DNA of 32,770 nt from Bradyrhizobium sacchari (lineage in GTDB: Bacteria > Pseudomonadota > Alphaproteobacteria > Rhizobiales > Xanthobacteraceae). A program made the translations under genes and the position numbers. Each line of letters starts with the position of its first letter. Positions within the stretch are counted from its first letter, which is position 1. Where the stretch lies: assembly GCF_002068095.1 (NCBI RefSeq), contig NZ_LWIG01000062.1:58434-91203 (forward strand). Direction: 5' to 3'. Positions 14,354 through 22,451 of the stretch are shown in pieces. The notes under the pieces were generated by a model. It ran no database searches. It worked only from the letters and a program-made list of their open reading frames with translations, and was not told where the DNA came from.

Positions 14354-14590
14354 TCAGTGCCGAGTCGGCCTTCTCCGCGTTACCTCGCTGACGTTTCCCT
14401 TTTCGTCGCGAACCTCAATAATCATTTCGCAGAGGTACGACTTCTGGGGGTTCCCCTCAGCTTGTGTTGCGAAGCTGTTGAGCACTTGCATCGCCAAGTC
14501 CCTGGCCGGCGCCAAACCCGGTAGCCGCATGCCGACCTCATCGACGCTAATGGCGTCGCCGTCTCTCAGGTCGAAATAGAAAATGGGCAT
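14354..14590 (-). CDS. DUF6894 family protein
   Basis: A 78-residue protein starting MPIFYFDLRDGDAISVDEVG, then MRLPGLAPARDLAMQVLNSF, ending with a CEMIIEVRDEKGN strand. This is the DUF6894 pattern (YFD..DG....DE.G..L), very common in Bradyrhizobium. The fold is probably a small alpha/beta domain; function unknown. Length is normal. Confidence 0.82.
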   Translation of the reverse strand: MPIFYFDLRDGDAISVDEVGMRLPGLAPARDLAMQVLNSFATQAEGNPQKSYLCEMIIEVRDEKGNVSEVTRRRPTRH

Positions 14591-14700
14591 GAGGCGCTCT
14601 CATATTGAGGCGGGAGCGCTCGCATCTCTCAGCCACCAGCGCCTGCAAGAACACGCGTTGCTGATGGTGGCTTTTAAATCTCTCCACTCTGCCGAGGTTC

Positions 14701-14901
14701 CTAGTCCAGCGGTTTGAGCCCGCGCGAATCCAGCCACTCGCTTATGTGCGAGCCGCTCTCGGCCTGGCGAGCCTTGCGGAGCGCTTCATCGCGTACAGGT
14801 CCGTGGGGGAGGAGTTCGGCCTCTTCGCGGAGGCGCCTGGCTGCTTCGGCAAGGCGAGCTTCAAGAGAGCTCGTTTGCTTAACTCTGCGGCGCTCTGGCA
14901 C
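14701..14901 (-). CDS. Small hypothetical protein, GSHISEWL family
   Basis: A 66-residue protein starting at GTG 14901, chosen because AAGGAG lies 6 nt upstream and recalled relatives begin MP.R.R.KQ. The frame opens earlier at a TTG (14934). The body is a charged helix (LEARLAEAARRLREEAELLP) followed by ALRKARQAESGSHISEWLDS. This family is abundant in rhizobia and uncharacterised. Confidence 0.7.
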   Translation of the reverse strand: MPERRRVKQTSSLEARLAEAARRLREEAELLPHGPVRDEALRKARQAESGSHISEWLDSRGLKPLD

Positions 14902-15033
14902 GGCGCACTCCTTGAGTCGTTGAACGACTCCCAAAACGTCACAAGCAAGATCCAGTTCCTATAGAGAAACCGGTCCGCCAGCGGCGACAATCGGAGTGTA
15001 CCGGAATGGAGGAGGCCGCACACCGCAATTGCC

Positions 15034-15216
15034 TTACTCTTTGGGTTGCTCTGAAGGCCAAGCTGTGGGGACAGGTTGTTGAAGCAGCTTCCGTGAGCGC
15101 TCAAGTGCTTCGTACGAGCGAAGCAGCATCTCGCGCGTCACCGCCTGCTTCAAGCGCTCGCGTTCTAGACGTATCTCGACAAATCTTTGAAACCATTCCC
15201 GCTCGCTCGGCAACAT
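15034..15216 (-). CDS. Small hypothetical helical protein
   Basis: A 60-residue protein (MLPSEREWFQRFVEIRLERE, then REMLLRSYEALERSRKLLQQ) predicted to be two helices. GGGAGAGG precedes the ATG. It is one of several adjacent minus-strand mini-genes. Function unknown. Confidence 0.55.
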   Translation of the reverse strand: MLPSEREWFQRFVEIRLERERLKQAVTREMLLRSYEALERSRKLLQQPVPTAWPSEQPKE

Positions 15217-15249
15217 CGGCCTCTCCCGGAGCGCGTCGGGAACATTAAC

Positions 15250-15420
15250 TCAGCTTGATCCACCGGGTTCCGTTGTGGTTTTCGGGTGCTGGCGCTCTTG
15301 GCAATCCGCCATCTGGCGGTACTCTTCCGCCATTTCCTTCAGCGCGAGCCGCGCCTCCGGGGAGGCTGCAAGCGCGGCCTGCTGTTCGCAAGTGCGTTGG
15401 AGTTGGCGGTAATTGTCCAT
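15250..15420 (-). CDS. Very small hypothetical protein, MAE.Y..MAD family (paralogue 1)
   Basis: A 56-residue protein read from the sequence: MDNYRQLQRTCEQQAALAAS, then PEARLALKEMAEEYRQMADC. It shares the pattern MAE.Y..(M/L)AD.Q with the next gene upstream (15463-15648), so the two look like tandem paralogues. Helical; function unknown. Confidence 0.55.
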   Translation of the reverse strand: MDNYRQLQRTCEQQAALAASPEARLALKEMAEEYRQMADCQERQHPKTTTEPGGSS

Positions 15421-15462
15421 TGGCGCCAATTCACAGAAGCAGGCGGCGTTCCCAATTTAGGA

Positions 15463-15648
15463 CTATGGTCCGTCCTTTTTGACTCTCATGTTCCGGGCCA
15501 AGTCGTCTTGGCCGTCCGCGAGCGTGTCATAGGCCTCCGCCATCCGGAGGTATTGAGCGCTCGTCTCCGGGTCTTTCATCAAATCACTCTTAGCTCGCAG
15601 TTCTTCGGCTTGGTCTCGGTAGCGCTTTGCGTTCGCTGAGTAATCCAT
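15463..15648 (-). CDS. Small hypothetical protein, MAE.Y..LAD family (paralogue 2)
   Basis: A 61-residue protein: MDYSANAKRYRDQAEELRAK, then DPETSAQYLRMAEAYDTLAD. GGGA precedes the ATG at short distance. The repeated pattern (YR..A..L, then QYL.MAE.Y..LAD) is one I recall in many rhizobial small proteins. Helical; function unknown. Confidence 0.62.
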   Translation of the reverse strand: MDYSANAKRYRDQAEELRAKSDLMKDPETSAQYLRMAEAYDTLADGQDDLARNMRVKKDGP

Positions 15649-15867
15649 CTATTCCCGATCTTCCCGGTATGCCTTGCATTCCGTCAGATACATCGCGCTT
15701 TCCAACACGGACAGGCGAAGTGCTTCGCGACAATGCAGTTGTTGTGCCCGCAAGGCGCGTCTCGTCGTTTGGAGCGCTTGGCTCTCTTCAATCGCCAACC
15801 GGGCACGCGCGAGCAGCGGATCATCCATCCCGCGAGGATGCCGGCGGGGAAACTCCGTCGCCATCAT
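15649..15867 (-). CDS. Small hypothetical protein
   Basis: A 72-residue frame with LLARARLAIEESQALQTTRR and LRLSVLESAMYLTECKAYRE, helical and charged. No good ribosome binding site supports the ATG at 15867; an internal ATG at 15828 is possible. It overlaps the next upstream gene by 47 bp. Function unknown. Confidence 0.5.
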   Translation of the reverse strand: MMATEFPRRHPRGMDDPLLARARLAIEESQALQTTRRALRAQQLHCREALRLSVLESAMYLTECKAYREDRE

Positions 15868-16039
15868 CTATGTTACTTTTCGTGTTTTCTTTCGGAAAGG
15901 GTTTGTAGGTCTTGCGACCGAGGAAGGTATCGAGTTCAGACTGCTTCAGCACATCACGCGCCTTGCTAATGGCGTCACGCGCCATTTCGACGTGTGCAGC
16001 ATCAGACATTAGCGGATGGATAGGACGCCGGATCGGCAT
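15821..16039 (-). CDS. Small hypothetical protein
   Basis: A 72-residue frame. AGGGAGCG precedes the ATG at 16039; recalled relatives begin at the second Met (16009, MSDAAHVEMARDAISKARDV). The segment LDTFLGRKTYKPFPKE follows, then an acidic, probably disordered tail. Function unknown. Confidence 0.55.
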   Translation of the reverse strand: MPIRRPIHPLMSDAAHVEMARDAISKARDVLKQSELDTFLGRKTYKPFPKENTKSNIDDGDGVSPPASSRDG

Positions 16040-16325
16040 TGCCGCGCTCCCTGCTTTGCAGGCGGGAGCACAGACAGTCTCTCTGCCATCGACGCCTACG
16101 GGCGGGGCCTCGGCCGATGATGTGGGACAATACCACCACGAAGCGGCGGTTCCAAGCGTCTTGCCAATCCCAACTGATGTGTCCGCGCGCTAAGGCTCAA
16201 ACTCCGTAAAACTCAAACATAATAGCTCTGCTGTCAGGCGGATGCTGTCCAAACGCCTAGACTGGAAGTTCATTGAGCTCGTGCTCCCCGGTGTGATTCA
16301 AACTCCCAAACTGGGAGCTCGAATC
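16040..16325. other. Gap upstream of the IS5-type transposase, no gene seen
   Basis: A bulged hairpin (GCTCCC...GGGAGC) lies near 16046-16070, upstream of the minus-strand mini-gene. A short inverted repeat CTCCCA-AAC-TGGGAG lies just before the transposase start. The left end of the insertion sequence probably falls near 16290-16310, but terminal repeats could not be resolved by eye. Confidence 0.35.
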
Positions 16326-17089
16326 ATGCGCTACGCACTCACCGACAGAGAGTGGTCTGCCATAAGGCCAATGTTGCCGAACAAGCCGCGCGGGGGGTAC
16401 CGCGGGTGAATGACCGCCGTGTACTCAACGGCATCTTCTGGGTATTAAGATCTGGGGCGCCATGGCGCGATCTACCAGAGGCCTTCGGGCCGTACACGAC
16501 TTGCTACAATCGCTTCGTTCGCTGGCGACGAGCAGGTGTGTGGGCGGCGATTATGAAGGCCTTGGCAGCCGCCCATGATGTTGCTGTGCAAATGATCGAC
16601 ACGTCGATTGTCCGCGTGCATCAACATGGAGCCTGCATCAACCGGAATAAAAGACAATGCATGGGACGCTCACGGGGCGGATTGACGAGCAAGATCCATG
16701 CAGTCGTGGATACAAACGGCCTGCCTGTCCGACTTGCACTGACGCCTGGCGAAGCCCACGACAATCGGCTCGCTGGAAAACTCCTGTCTCGTATGAAACC
16801 TGGATCGATGCTGCTGGCGGACCGTGGTTACGACGCCGATTGGATAAGAGAACTTGCGAATAAGAAAGGCGCATGGGCGAACATCCCACCAAAAAGCAAT
16901 CGCAGCGGCCCGATCTGCTTCAGCCCGTACCTATATCGCGCTCGCAATCGAATTGAGCGGTTCTTCAACAGGATCAAGCAATGTCGTCGGGTAGCGACGC
17001 GCTACGACAAACTTGCCGCCAATTACCTCGCTTTCGTCCAACTCGCGTCCATCAGGCTATGGCTCGGCGCTAATGAGTCCACGGCCTAG
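16326..17089 (+). pseudogene. IS5-family transposase, frameshifted in a G-run near the start
   Basis: ATG 16326 opens MRYALTDREWSAIRPMLPNK and stops after 27 residues. The remaining protein continues in the -1 frame from GVPRVNDRRVLNGIFWVLRS to the stop at 17089. The switch is at six G residues near 16389-16394, where the expected RGVPR needs four. The DDE triad is intact: MIDTS, LADRGYD and RNRIERFF. Related transposases are single frames of about 250 residues. A -1 slip on the G-run could restore product, since some IS5 relatives use programmed frameshifting, but a loss-of-function indel is simpler. Confidence 0.8.
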
Positions 17090-17324
17090 ATCGTCAACGC
17101 CACTGAAACGGGGCAGAAGTAAGCAGTTCAGGAAACGCCGCGCATTGCGCATTGGCATTGCGAGGCGGACCGGCTGTGTCTTGACCGGTTGATCAGGCGG
17201 TCCAGAGCCACGAATGCCATTCGCAAGCGCAGCAATCCAATGCATACCGTAAGAGTTTGATCCTTGAAGAGCGACAGCTCAAGCTGTTCTATGTGTTGGT
17301 GGCTCGCGTCCCGATGAGGTGAAG

Positions 17325-18959
17325 ATGAGTAATGCGCTCATCGTTCACAAAGTCCATCTGACAAAATCGCTCCTCAGCGCGCGGGCAGCGCAATATGTCC
17401 GCATGTCCACTGATCGGCAGCAGTACTCGATTCAAAATCAGGCTGCCGTCATTGCCGCCTATGCCCACGCCCACAATCTAACGCTGGTTCGAACCTATAA
17501 GGACGAGGGCGAAAGCGGGTTGCTCCTGAAGAACAGGATCGGGCTCGTGCAATTGCTCGAGGATGTCCAGAGCAACCAAGCCGATTTTGGTCATCTCCTA
17601 GTTTATGACGTAAGCCGATGGGGCCGTTTCCAGGACGTTGACGAAAGCGCGCATTATGAGTTCATTTGTCGGCGAGCTGGCATTCAAGTCTCCTATTGCG
17701 CTGAGCAATTCGAGAACGATGGGAGCATGCTCGCGAGCATCGTCAAGAACATCAAGCGCGTGATGGCCGCCGAGTACAGCCGCGAGCTGTCCGCGAAGGT
17801 CTACGCCGGTCAATGCCGCTTTGCGCGGCTCGGCTACAAACCCTGCGGAGGTGCTGGTTATGCGCTCAAGCGGGAGCTCGTCGACGAAAATATGCAGACG
17901 AGACGAGTGATGAAAAAAGGCGAGCGGAAGTACCTTCTGACCGACCACATCCGCATTAGACCGGGCGACCCCATGGAAATCGCGGTTGTGAAGTGGATAT
18001 TCAAAAGGTTCTTAGAGATTAAGTCGGAGACGGTGATCGCTTGGGAGCTCAACCAAAAAGGACTTGTCTCGAGTACGGGCATGCCATGGACCCGCGCCGC
18101 GGTTGGCACTGTTCTCAGAAACGAGAGCTATATCGGCAACCTTATCTTCAATCGGAAGTCCCAAAAGCTCCGACAGGCCGCGGTGAGGAATCCCCCTGAG
18201 AAATGGATCAGATGCGAGGGCTGCATCGAGCCCATCATTGACTGCGAGGTCTTCTTCAGAGTTAGGAAAATCATAGAAGAGCGGCGCGTTGACCTTTCCG
18301 AAGAGGAAATGCTCGTGCGGCTCCGCAAAACTCTTCTCAAGGAAGGGCGCTTGACGCCCGCTATTATCGATCGGACTCCGGGACTGCCCTGCTCTGCGAC
18401 CTGCCAAACCCACTTCGGCAATTTTCGAAATCTATATCGGTTGCTTGGTTACATCCCGAAGCGAAATTATGAATTCCTCGACTCGCGTCCGGTTTGGTCC
18501 GAACTAAGATCGAAGCTCGTCGAACAGGCTGCGACCGCGATCAAAGCGGCGGGCGGACGCATAGATTCCGGCGGCTGGAGCAACTGTATCCGCGTGAATG
18601 GAACGGCGTGTCTTTCGGTAAGGGCTGCTCGTTGGACCCCTGGCCAAAAGTCAACGCATGCACCGCACTGGAGCATCGAGCGCGAGGCCTGCCTTCCTCA
18701 CGGCTGGATTGCTGCCATCCGGCTCGCCGAGCACAACAAGACAATCCTGGACTACGTACTGTTGCCGACCGATGGCAAAGTAAAGCGTACCATCCGCTTC
18801 TCGGAAGCAGTGCGAATGCGGAGGGGAATTCTGCGTTTCAAAACGGTCAACGGCCTTGTTCGAGCGATCACTCGGCGCCTTGTAGGAGCGCGAGCTACCT
18901 CCCAAACCAGGCCAGCGCCCACCGGCCGACAGAAAACGGTACGATCCAAAACTGGCTGA
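17325..18959 (+). CDS. Large serine recombinase
   Basis: A 544-residue site-specific recombinase. The N-terminal resolvase domain (about residues 15-160) has the catalytic serine in AAQYVRMSTDRQQYSIQNQ, then YKDEGESG, LLVYDVSRWGRF and EYSRELSAKV. A recombinase domain follows (GYKPCGGAGYAL, then PGDPMEIAVVKWIFKRFLE, then TVLRNESYIGNLIFNR). The C-terminal region (HFGNFRNLYRLLGYIPKRNY) is typical of rhizobial members. Such enzymes integrate or excise phages and islands. ATG 17325 has GAGGTG upstream; GTG 17319 is an alternative. It may be the integrase of this island; no att pair was confirmed. Confidence 0.9.
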   Translation: MSNALIVHKVHLTKSLLSARAAQYVRMSTDRQQYSIQNQAAVIAAYAHAHNLTLVRTYKDEGESGLLLKNRIGLVQLLEDVQSNQADFGHLLVYDVSRWGRFQDVDESAHYEFICRRAGIQVSYCAEQFENDGSMLASIVKNIKRVMAAEYSRELSAKVYAGQCRFARLGYKPCGGAGYALKRELVDENMQTRRVMKKGERKYLLTDHIRIRPGDPMEIAVVKWIFKRFLEIKSETVIAWELNQKGLVSSTGMPWTRAAVGTVLRNESYIGNLIFNRKSQKLRQAAVRNPPEKWIRCEGCIEPIIDCEVFFRVRKIIEERRVDLSEEEMLVRLRKTLLKEGRLTPAIIDRTPGLPCSATCQTHFGNFRNLYRLLGYIPKRNYEFLDSRPVWSELRSKLVEQAATAIKAAGGRIDSGGWSNCIRVNGTACLSVRAARWTPGQKSTHAPHWSIEREACLPHGWIAAIRLAEHNKTILDYVLLPTDGKVKRTIRFSEAVRMRRGILRFKTVNGLVRAITRRLVGARATSQTRPAPTGRQKTVRSKTG

Positions 18960-19041
18960 GGCCACGGCCGGCTCTGGTGAGCTGCATCTGGATTTGCTAG
19001 TCCTCCGGGTGGGCTTTGATAGCCGCTTTAGGACCTGATGT

Positions 19042-19342
19042 GATGGGCGGCAGATCGATGGTTGCAAAGATCCTCAGAGACGAACTCGCGTCGATCGGCA
19101 TTCAGTCGCTCACCATCCAGGAATCAGAGAGCATTGCGGCTCACATCTTCGAGCGAATCTCTGATCCTGAATTGGAGCTGCACATGACGTTTCCGTTGCC
19201 GCGATCGCGACTAGCCTTCGCGATTTTTTTGCTGTGCAGCTTCGATACGCGCCGCGCAAGTATTAAGCGGCCTCGAGGCCAAACCTCCGCCGACAACGAT
19301 CACGCCAGAGGTGAAAGGGTGGAAGTTGCCGTGGCTGTATGA
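19042..19342 (+). CDS. Possible small protein downstream of the recombinase
   Basis: A frame of 100 residues starting MGGRSMVAKILRDELASIGI, then TIQESESIAAHIFERISDPE, which reads like a real helical N-terminus. The second half looks less protein-like and may be a read-through of a broken end. AGGA lies 9 nt upstream. I do not recognise it. Confidence 0.35.
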
Positions 19343-19458
19343 TGACCGGGTCGACGTGCATGAACGAGCTACCAAACGGCAAGGGTCCCCGTGAACGCCG
19401 GCGAGTTCCCACTCTATGGTCGGCAGGCGACCACTGATGATCGCCATCTCAGTTAACG

Positions 19459-19486
19459 CCCGCCGCCCCCAAGCCGGCGGGTTTTT
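19459..19486 (+). terminator. Rho-independent terminator
   Basis: CCCGCCG (19459-19465) pairs with CGGCGGG (19475-19481) around a 9-nt loop and is followed at once by TTTTT (19482-19486). It would end plus-strand transcription from the recombinase region. No gene directly abuts it, so a short untranslated RNA from about 19343-19486 is also possible. Confidence 0.7.
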
Positions 19487-19612
19487 CGATGAACTTTGAC
19501 CGATCAGTTCGACCGCGGACGTTAACTGGGCTTTAACATTGGTTGTGCGGCGGCGCGGACTCCTATAGATAGTAGACAGGATCTGCGTCAGCGTCAGTTG
19601 CTTTTGAGAGTC

Positions 19613-19819
19613 ATGATTACGTACAAGCAGTACCACATCGAGCGAGTTGAGCACGGCCCAAGAGGTTGGGTTGCCCGCATCACGCGGGCGGATGGCAAGA
19701 ACATCCGCACCATCCTGCCGGCCTCTGAGCATCCCTACCTTGAAACGAAGCCCGCCGCCTCCGCTGAGGCGGCCGAGGAGCTTGCCAAGGAAGGGATTGA
19801 CTTTGGCGGTGTGGTTTAG
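19613..19819 (+). CDS. Small hypothetical protein
   Basis: A 68-residue protein starting MITYKQYHIERVEHGPRGWV, then ARITRADGKNIRT and a tail with AEAAEELAKEGIDFGGVV. The pattern (short beta-rich domain, then helix ending in ID.GG.V) is one I recall in conserved rhizobial proteins of unknown function. GAGAG precedes the ATG at 19613. Confidence 0.6.
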   Translation: MITYKQYHIERVEHGPRGWVARITRADGKNIRTILPASEHPYLETKPAASAEAAEELAKEGIDFGGVV

Positions 19820-19970
19820 CCGGGTTTTCGAAGCTTATCCTCAGCACATTCGAGCGCCACTCCGCGCCGACGTGGGAGATAAGCGACTAAAGCTTGAGTT
19901 GCACCGCCCTCAGTGCCGCGATCGGAATCGTGTGGGCACGACCAAGCTCTATCAGCCTCTCACCTCAGAC

Positions 19971-20183
19971 TCATGACGACACGCCATGCTTTCCCAGCCA
20001 CGCCAATGCTGCAGAGCAAACCGCTGAAAGCAGAGCGGTCCAAAACCAGGACCGCCCGCGAGCCGCGCTGACCGAGCGCAGATACAAGAAAGCTCCAAGA
20101 AGCCTCCCGTAGTTCCTTCGAAATTCTCCGTTAAGCTTGGCTACTTCCGGCAGATCGGACAAAGCCTTGCATTCCTCGGCCAT
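19971..20183 (-). CDS. Small protein with one C-terminal membrane segment
   Basis: A 70-residue frame: MAEECKALSDLPEVAKLNGE, a basic middle, then FWTALLSAVCSAALAWLG, which looks like a transmembrane helix. GGAG lies 8 nt before the ATG. I do not recognise the family; it could be a phage- or island-derived membrane protein. Moderate-to-low confidence that it is expressed. Confidence 0.42.
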   Translation of the reverse strand: MAEECKALSDLPEVAKLNGEFRRNYGRLLGAFLYLRSVSAARGRSWFWTALLSAVCSAALAWLGKHGVSS

Positions 20184-20479
20184 TGGCTGGGCTCCATTTG
20201 CGGCTGGACCAGCACCCTATAAACTACTGTTTTGCCCGACGGCGCAAGTTCAATTTTCGGTTTTTTCGATGCAACCAAATTTGAGCCTCTGTATAGCCTG
20301 GCCACCAGACAGCTGTCATTAGGCTTGCTATTGCCCCCCTAAGCCGGGGATCGGCGTCCAAAATTGCCCCCCAAAGGTTGGGCTGGTACTGCTGCTGCTT
20401 TGGACGAAGCAGGTGGTCGCCCAGGTCCGGCTCTGCCACAGCCGCATGCTGTTCGTGCGGGCCTATCCGCGGGAGACGC

Positions 20480-21438
20480 AGATAGTCTTCACGCCCATGA
20501 CCGGGCGTTCGCCCTGTTCAAGGGCACCTGCAGTCGCGGCATCCACGACAACATGAAGACCGCGGTTGAGACCATCTTCTTCGGCAAAGGGCGGCTTTAC
20601 GATCGCCGCTTCATGCAGATGTGCAGCCATTACCTGGTCGATCCGGTCGCCTGCATGCCGGCGTCGGGCTGGGAGATGGGCCACGTCAAGAACCAGATCG
20701 GGCTGGTCAGGGAACGCTTCTTCACACCACGGCTGAGGTTCAAGCACCTGGACGAGCCAAATGCCTGGCTGCTCGACAAGTGCATCGCTTGCGCGAAGGC
20801 GCATCCCCATCCGGAATTGGCGGAGCAGACGATCTGGGAGGTGTTCGAAGCCGAGCGTCCCAAGCTCGTTCCCTATGCCGGCAGGTTTGACGGCTTCCAT
20901 GCGCTGACGGCGTCGGTCTCGAAGACCTGCCTGGTACGCTTCGACAACAACAAATACTCAGTCGCAGCCAGCGCGGTCGGGCGCCCGGTCGAGGCCCAGG
21001 GTTATGCCGATCGAATCGTGATCCGCCAGGATGGAAGCATTGTTGCTGAGCATCCGCGATCCTTTGGCTGCCGTGGCGAGACGACCTACGATCCCTGGCA
21101 ATATGTGCCGGTGCTGGCTCGCAAACCCGGCGCCTTGCGCAATGGCGCTCCTTCAAGGACTGGGACTCCTAGCAGCGATCGAGCGGATCCGGCTCAGGCT
21201 GATCAGCACAGACGATGGCAATCGAGGTCGACATCCCCAATGCGGGCTGACGGTCGGTCTGCCGGCGGTGGAAGCCGCCTGTGCCGAAGCGGTCAGGGTC
21301 CGCCGACGTCGCGCTCAACATCCTGGCCCCGCAATGCGAACCCGCTCCACCGCAAACATCATGACGCCGGCCGCACTGACGCTCCGTCATGCGCCGATCG
21401 CCGATTGTGCCCGTTACGACAACCTCCGGAGGACCTGC
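20480..21438 (+). pseudogene. IstA-like IS21 transposase, N-terminally deleted and frameshifted
   Basis: The frame carries the central and C-terminal parts of an IS21 transposase (integrase catalytic core end and C-terminal domain): FALFKGTCSRGIHDNMKTAV, then FLQMCSHYLVDP-like text, FDGFHALTASVSKTCLVRFD and YDPWQYVPVLARKPGALRNG. The N-terminal 250 or so residues, including the helix-turn-helix and the first catalytic Asp, are missing. After ALRNGAP the reading frame shifts (ERIRLRLISTDDGN continues in another frame), and further shifts follow. It cannot encode an active enzyme. Confidence 0.8.
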
Positions 21439-21440
21439 TG

Positions 21441-22302
21441 ATGGAACGAACTCAAATCTTCGACCTCATGGGCGAGCTCAAGCTCTACGGCATGAAGGCC
21501 GCGTTTGACGAGGTCATGGCGAACACCATCAAGCGACAGCATGACCTCAGCGCATCGTCGGCGACCTGCGCAACGCCGAGATCAACGAGAAGCAGGCCCG
21601 GTCGATCAAGTACCAGCTCACCATTGCCAAGCTGCCGCTTGCCAAGGATATCGCCGCCATCCAATTCGAAGGCACGCCAATCAACCAAACGGTCGTCACC
21701 GATCTTGCCGGCGGTGGCTTCATCGCTCAGCAGCACAACGTCGTCCTGGTCGGCGGCACGGGCACCGGCAAGACCTATCTGGCCATCGCAATTGCCAGGA
21801 GCTGCATCAGATCAGGTGCCCGTGGCCGCTTCTATAAGGTGATCGACCTCGTCAACCGCCTCGAGACCGAGACCCGCAGCGGACGGCAGGCCCGGCTTGC
21901 AGACCATCTGACCCGGATGGACTTCATCGTCCTGGACAAACTCGGATATCTGCCCTTCGCCCAGTCCGGCGGCCACTTCTGTTCCATCTCGTCAGCCGCC
22001 TCTACGAACGCACCTCCGTCATCGTCACCACCACTCTCGCCTTCGGCGAATGCCTGAGCGTGTTCGGCGATGCCAAGATGACCACCGCGCTGCTCCATCG
22101 GCCGCCCTGCCACTGTGACATTGTCGATACCGGCAACGACAGCTGGCGATTCAAAAGCCGAGACGAAGATCATACCATCCGCGCTCGTCTCGCCTCCGCT
22201 ATCCCGGCCAGCTCCGACGAGACGAGCGATACCGCCAAACCTCGCCGCCCGACGGGGTCAAAATTGGACGCCGATGAGGGGTCAAATCTGCAAGCCGATT
22301 GA
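21441..22302 (+). pseudogene. IstB-like AAA+ ATPase of IS21, multiply frameshifted
   Basis: The start MERTQIFDLMGELKLYGMKA is intact. At about 21543 one A is missing compared with the second copy (GACCTCAG here, GAACCTCAG at 27160), moving the frame. The new frame carries INEKQARSIKYQLTIAKLPL, the Walker A GGTGTGKT, and MDFIVLDKLGYLPF (Walker B region, normally LDELG). Another indel near 21970 breaks the rest. IstB helps IstA choose targets; this copy is dead. Confidence 0.82.
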
Positions 22303-22451
22303 CAGTTGGTGACGTATGAGCAAGGAAGTGTGCAAAGTGAACCAATTGCGTGCCTCAGGAAATTTAGTCGCTCGAGGCGGCTAATCCCCTGGTTGTGCTA
22401 TTGAAGGTCAGCTATAAACAGGATCTTTTTAAGCGCGAGGCTAGATTGCCA

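Larger units (their letters stand above)
20314..22304 (+). mobile_element. IS21-family insertion sequence, internally deleted
   Basis: The ends are imperfect inverted repeats. The left end starts TGTCATTAGGCTTGC with CGGCGTCCAAAATTG inside. The right end, read inward, starts TGTCAATCGGCTTGC with CGGCGTCCAATTTTG inside. Two genes, istA-like then istB-like, lie between them. The element is about 2.0 kb rather than the 2.5-2.7 kb I would expect, because the 5' part of istA is missing. No target duplication was evident. A second remnant of the same element, same orientation, lies at 26857. Confidence 0.85.
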
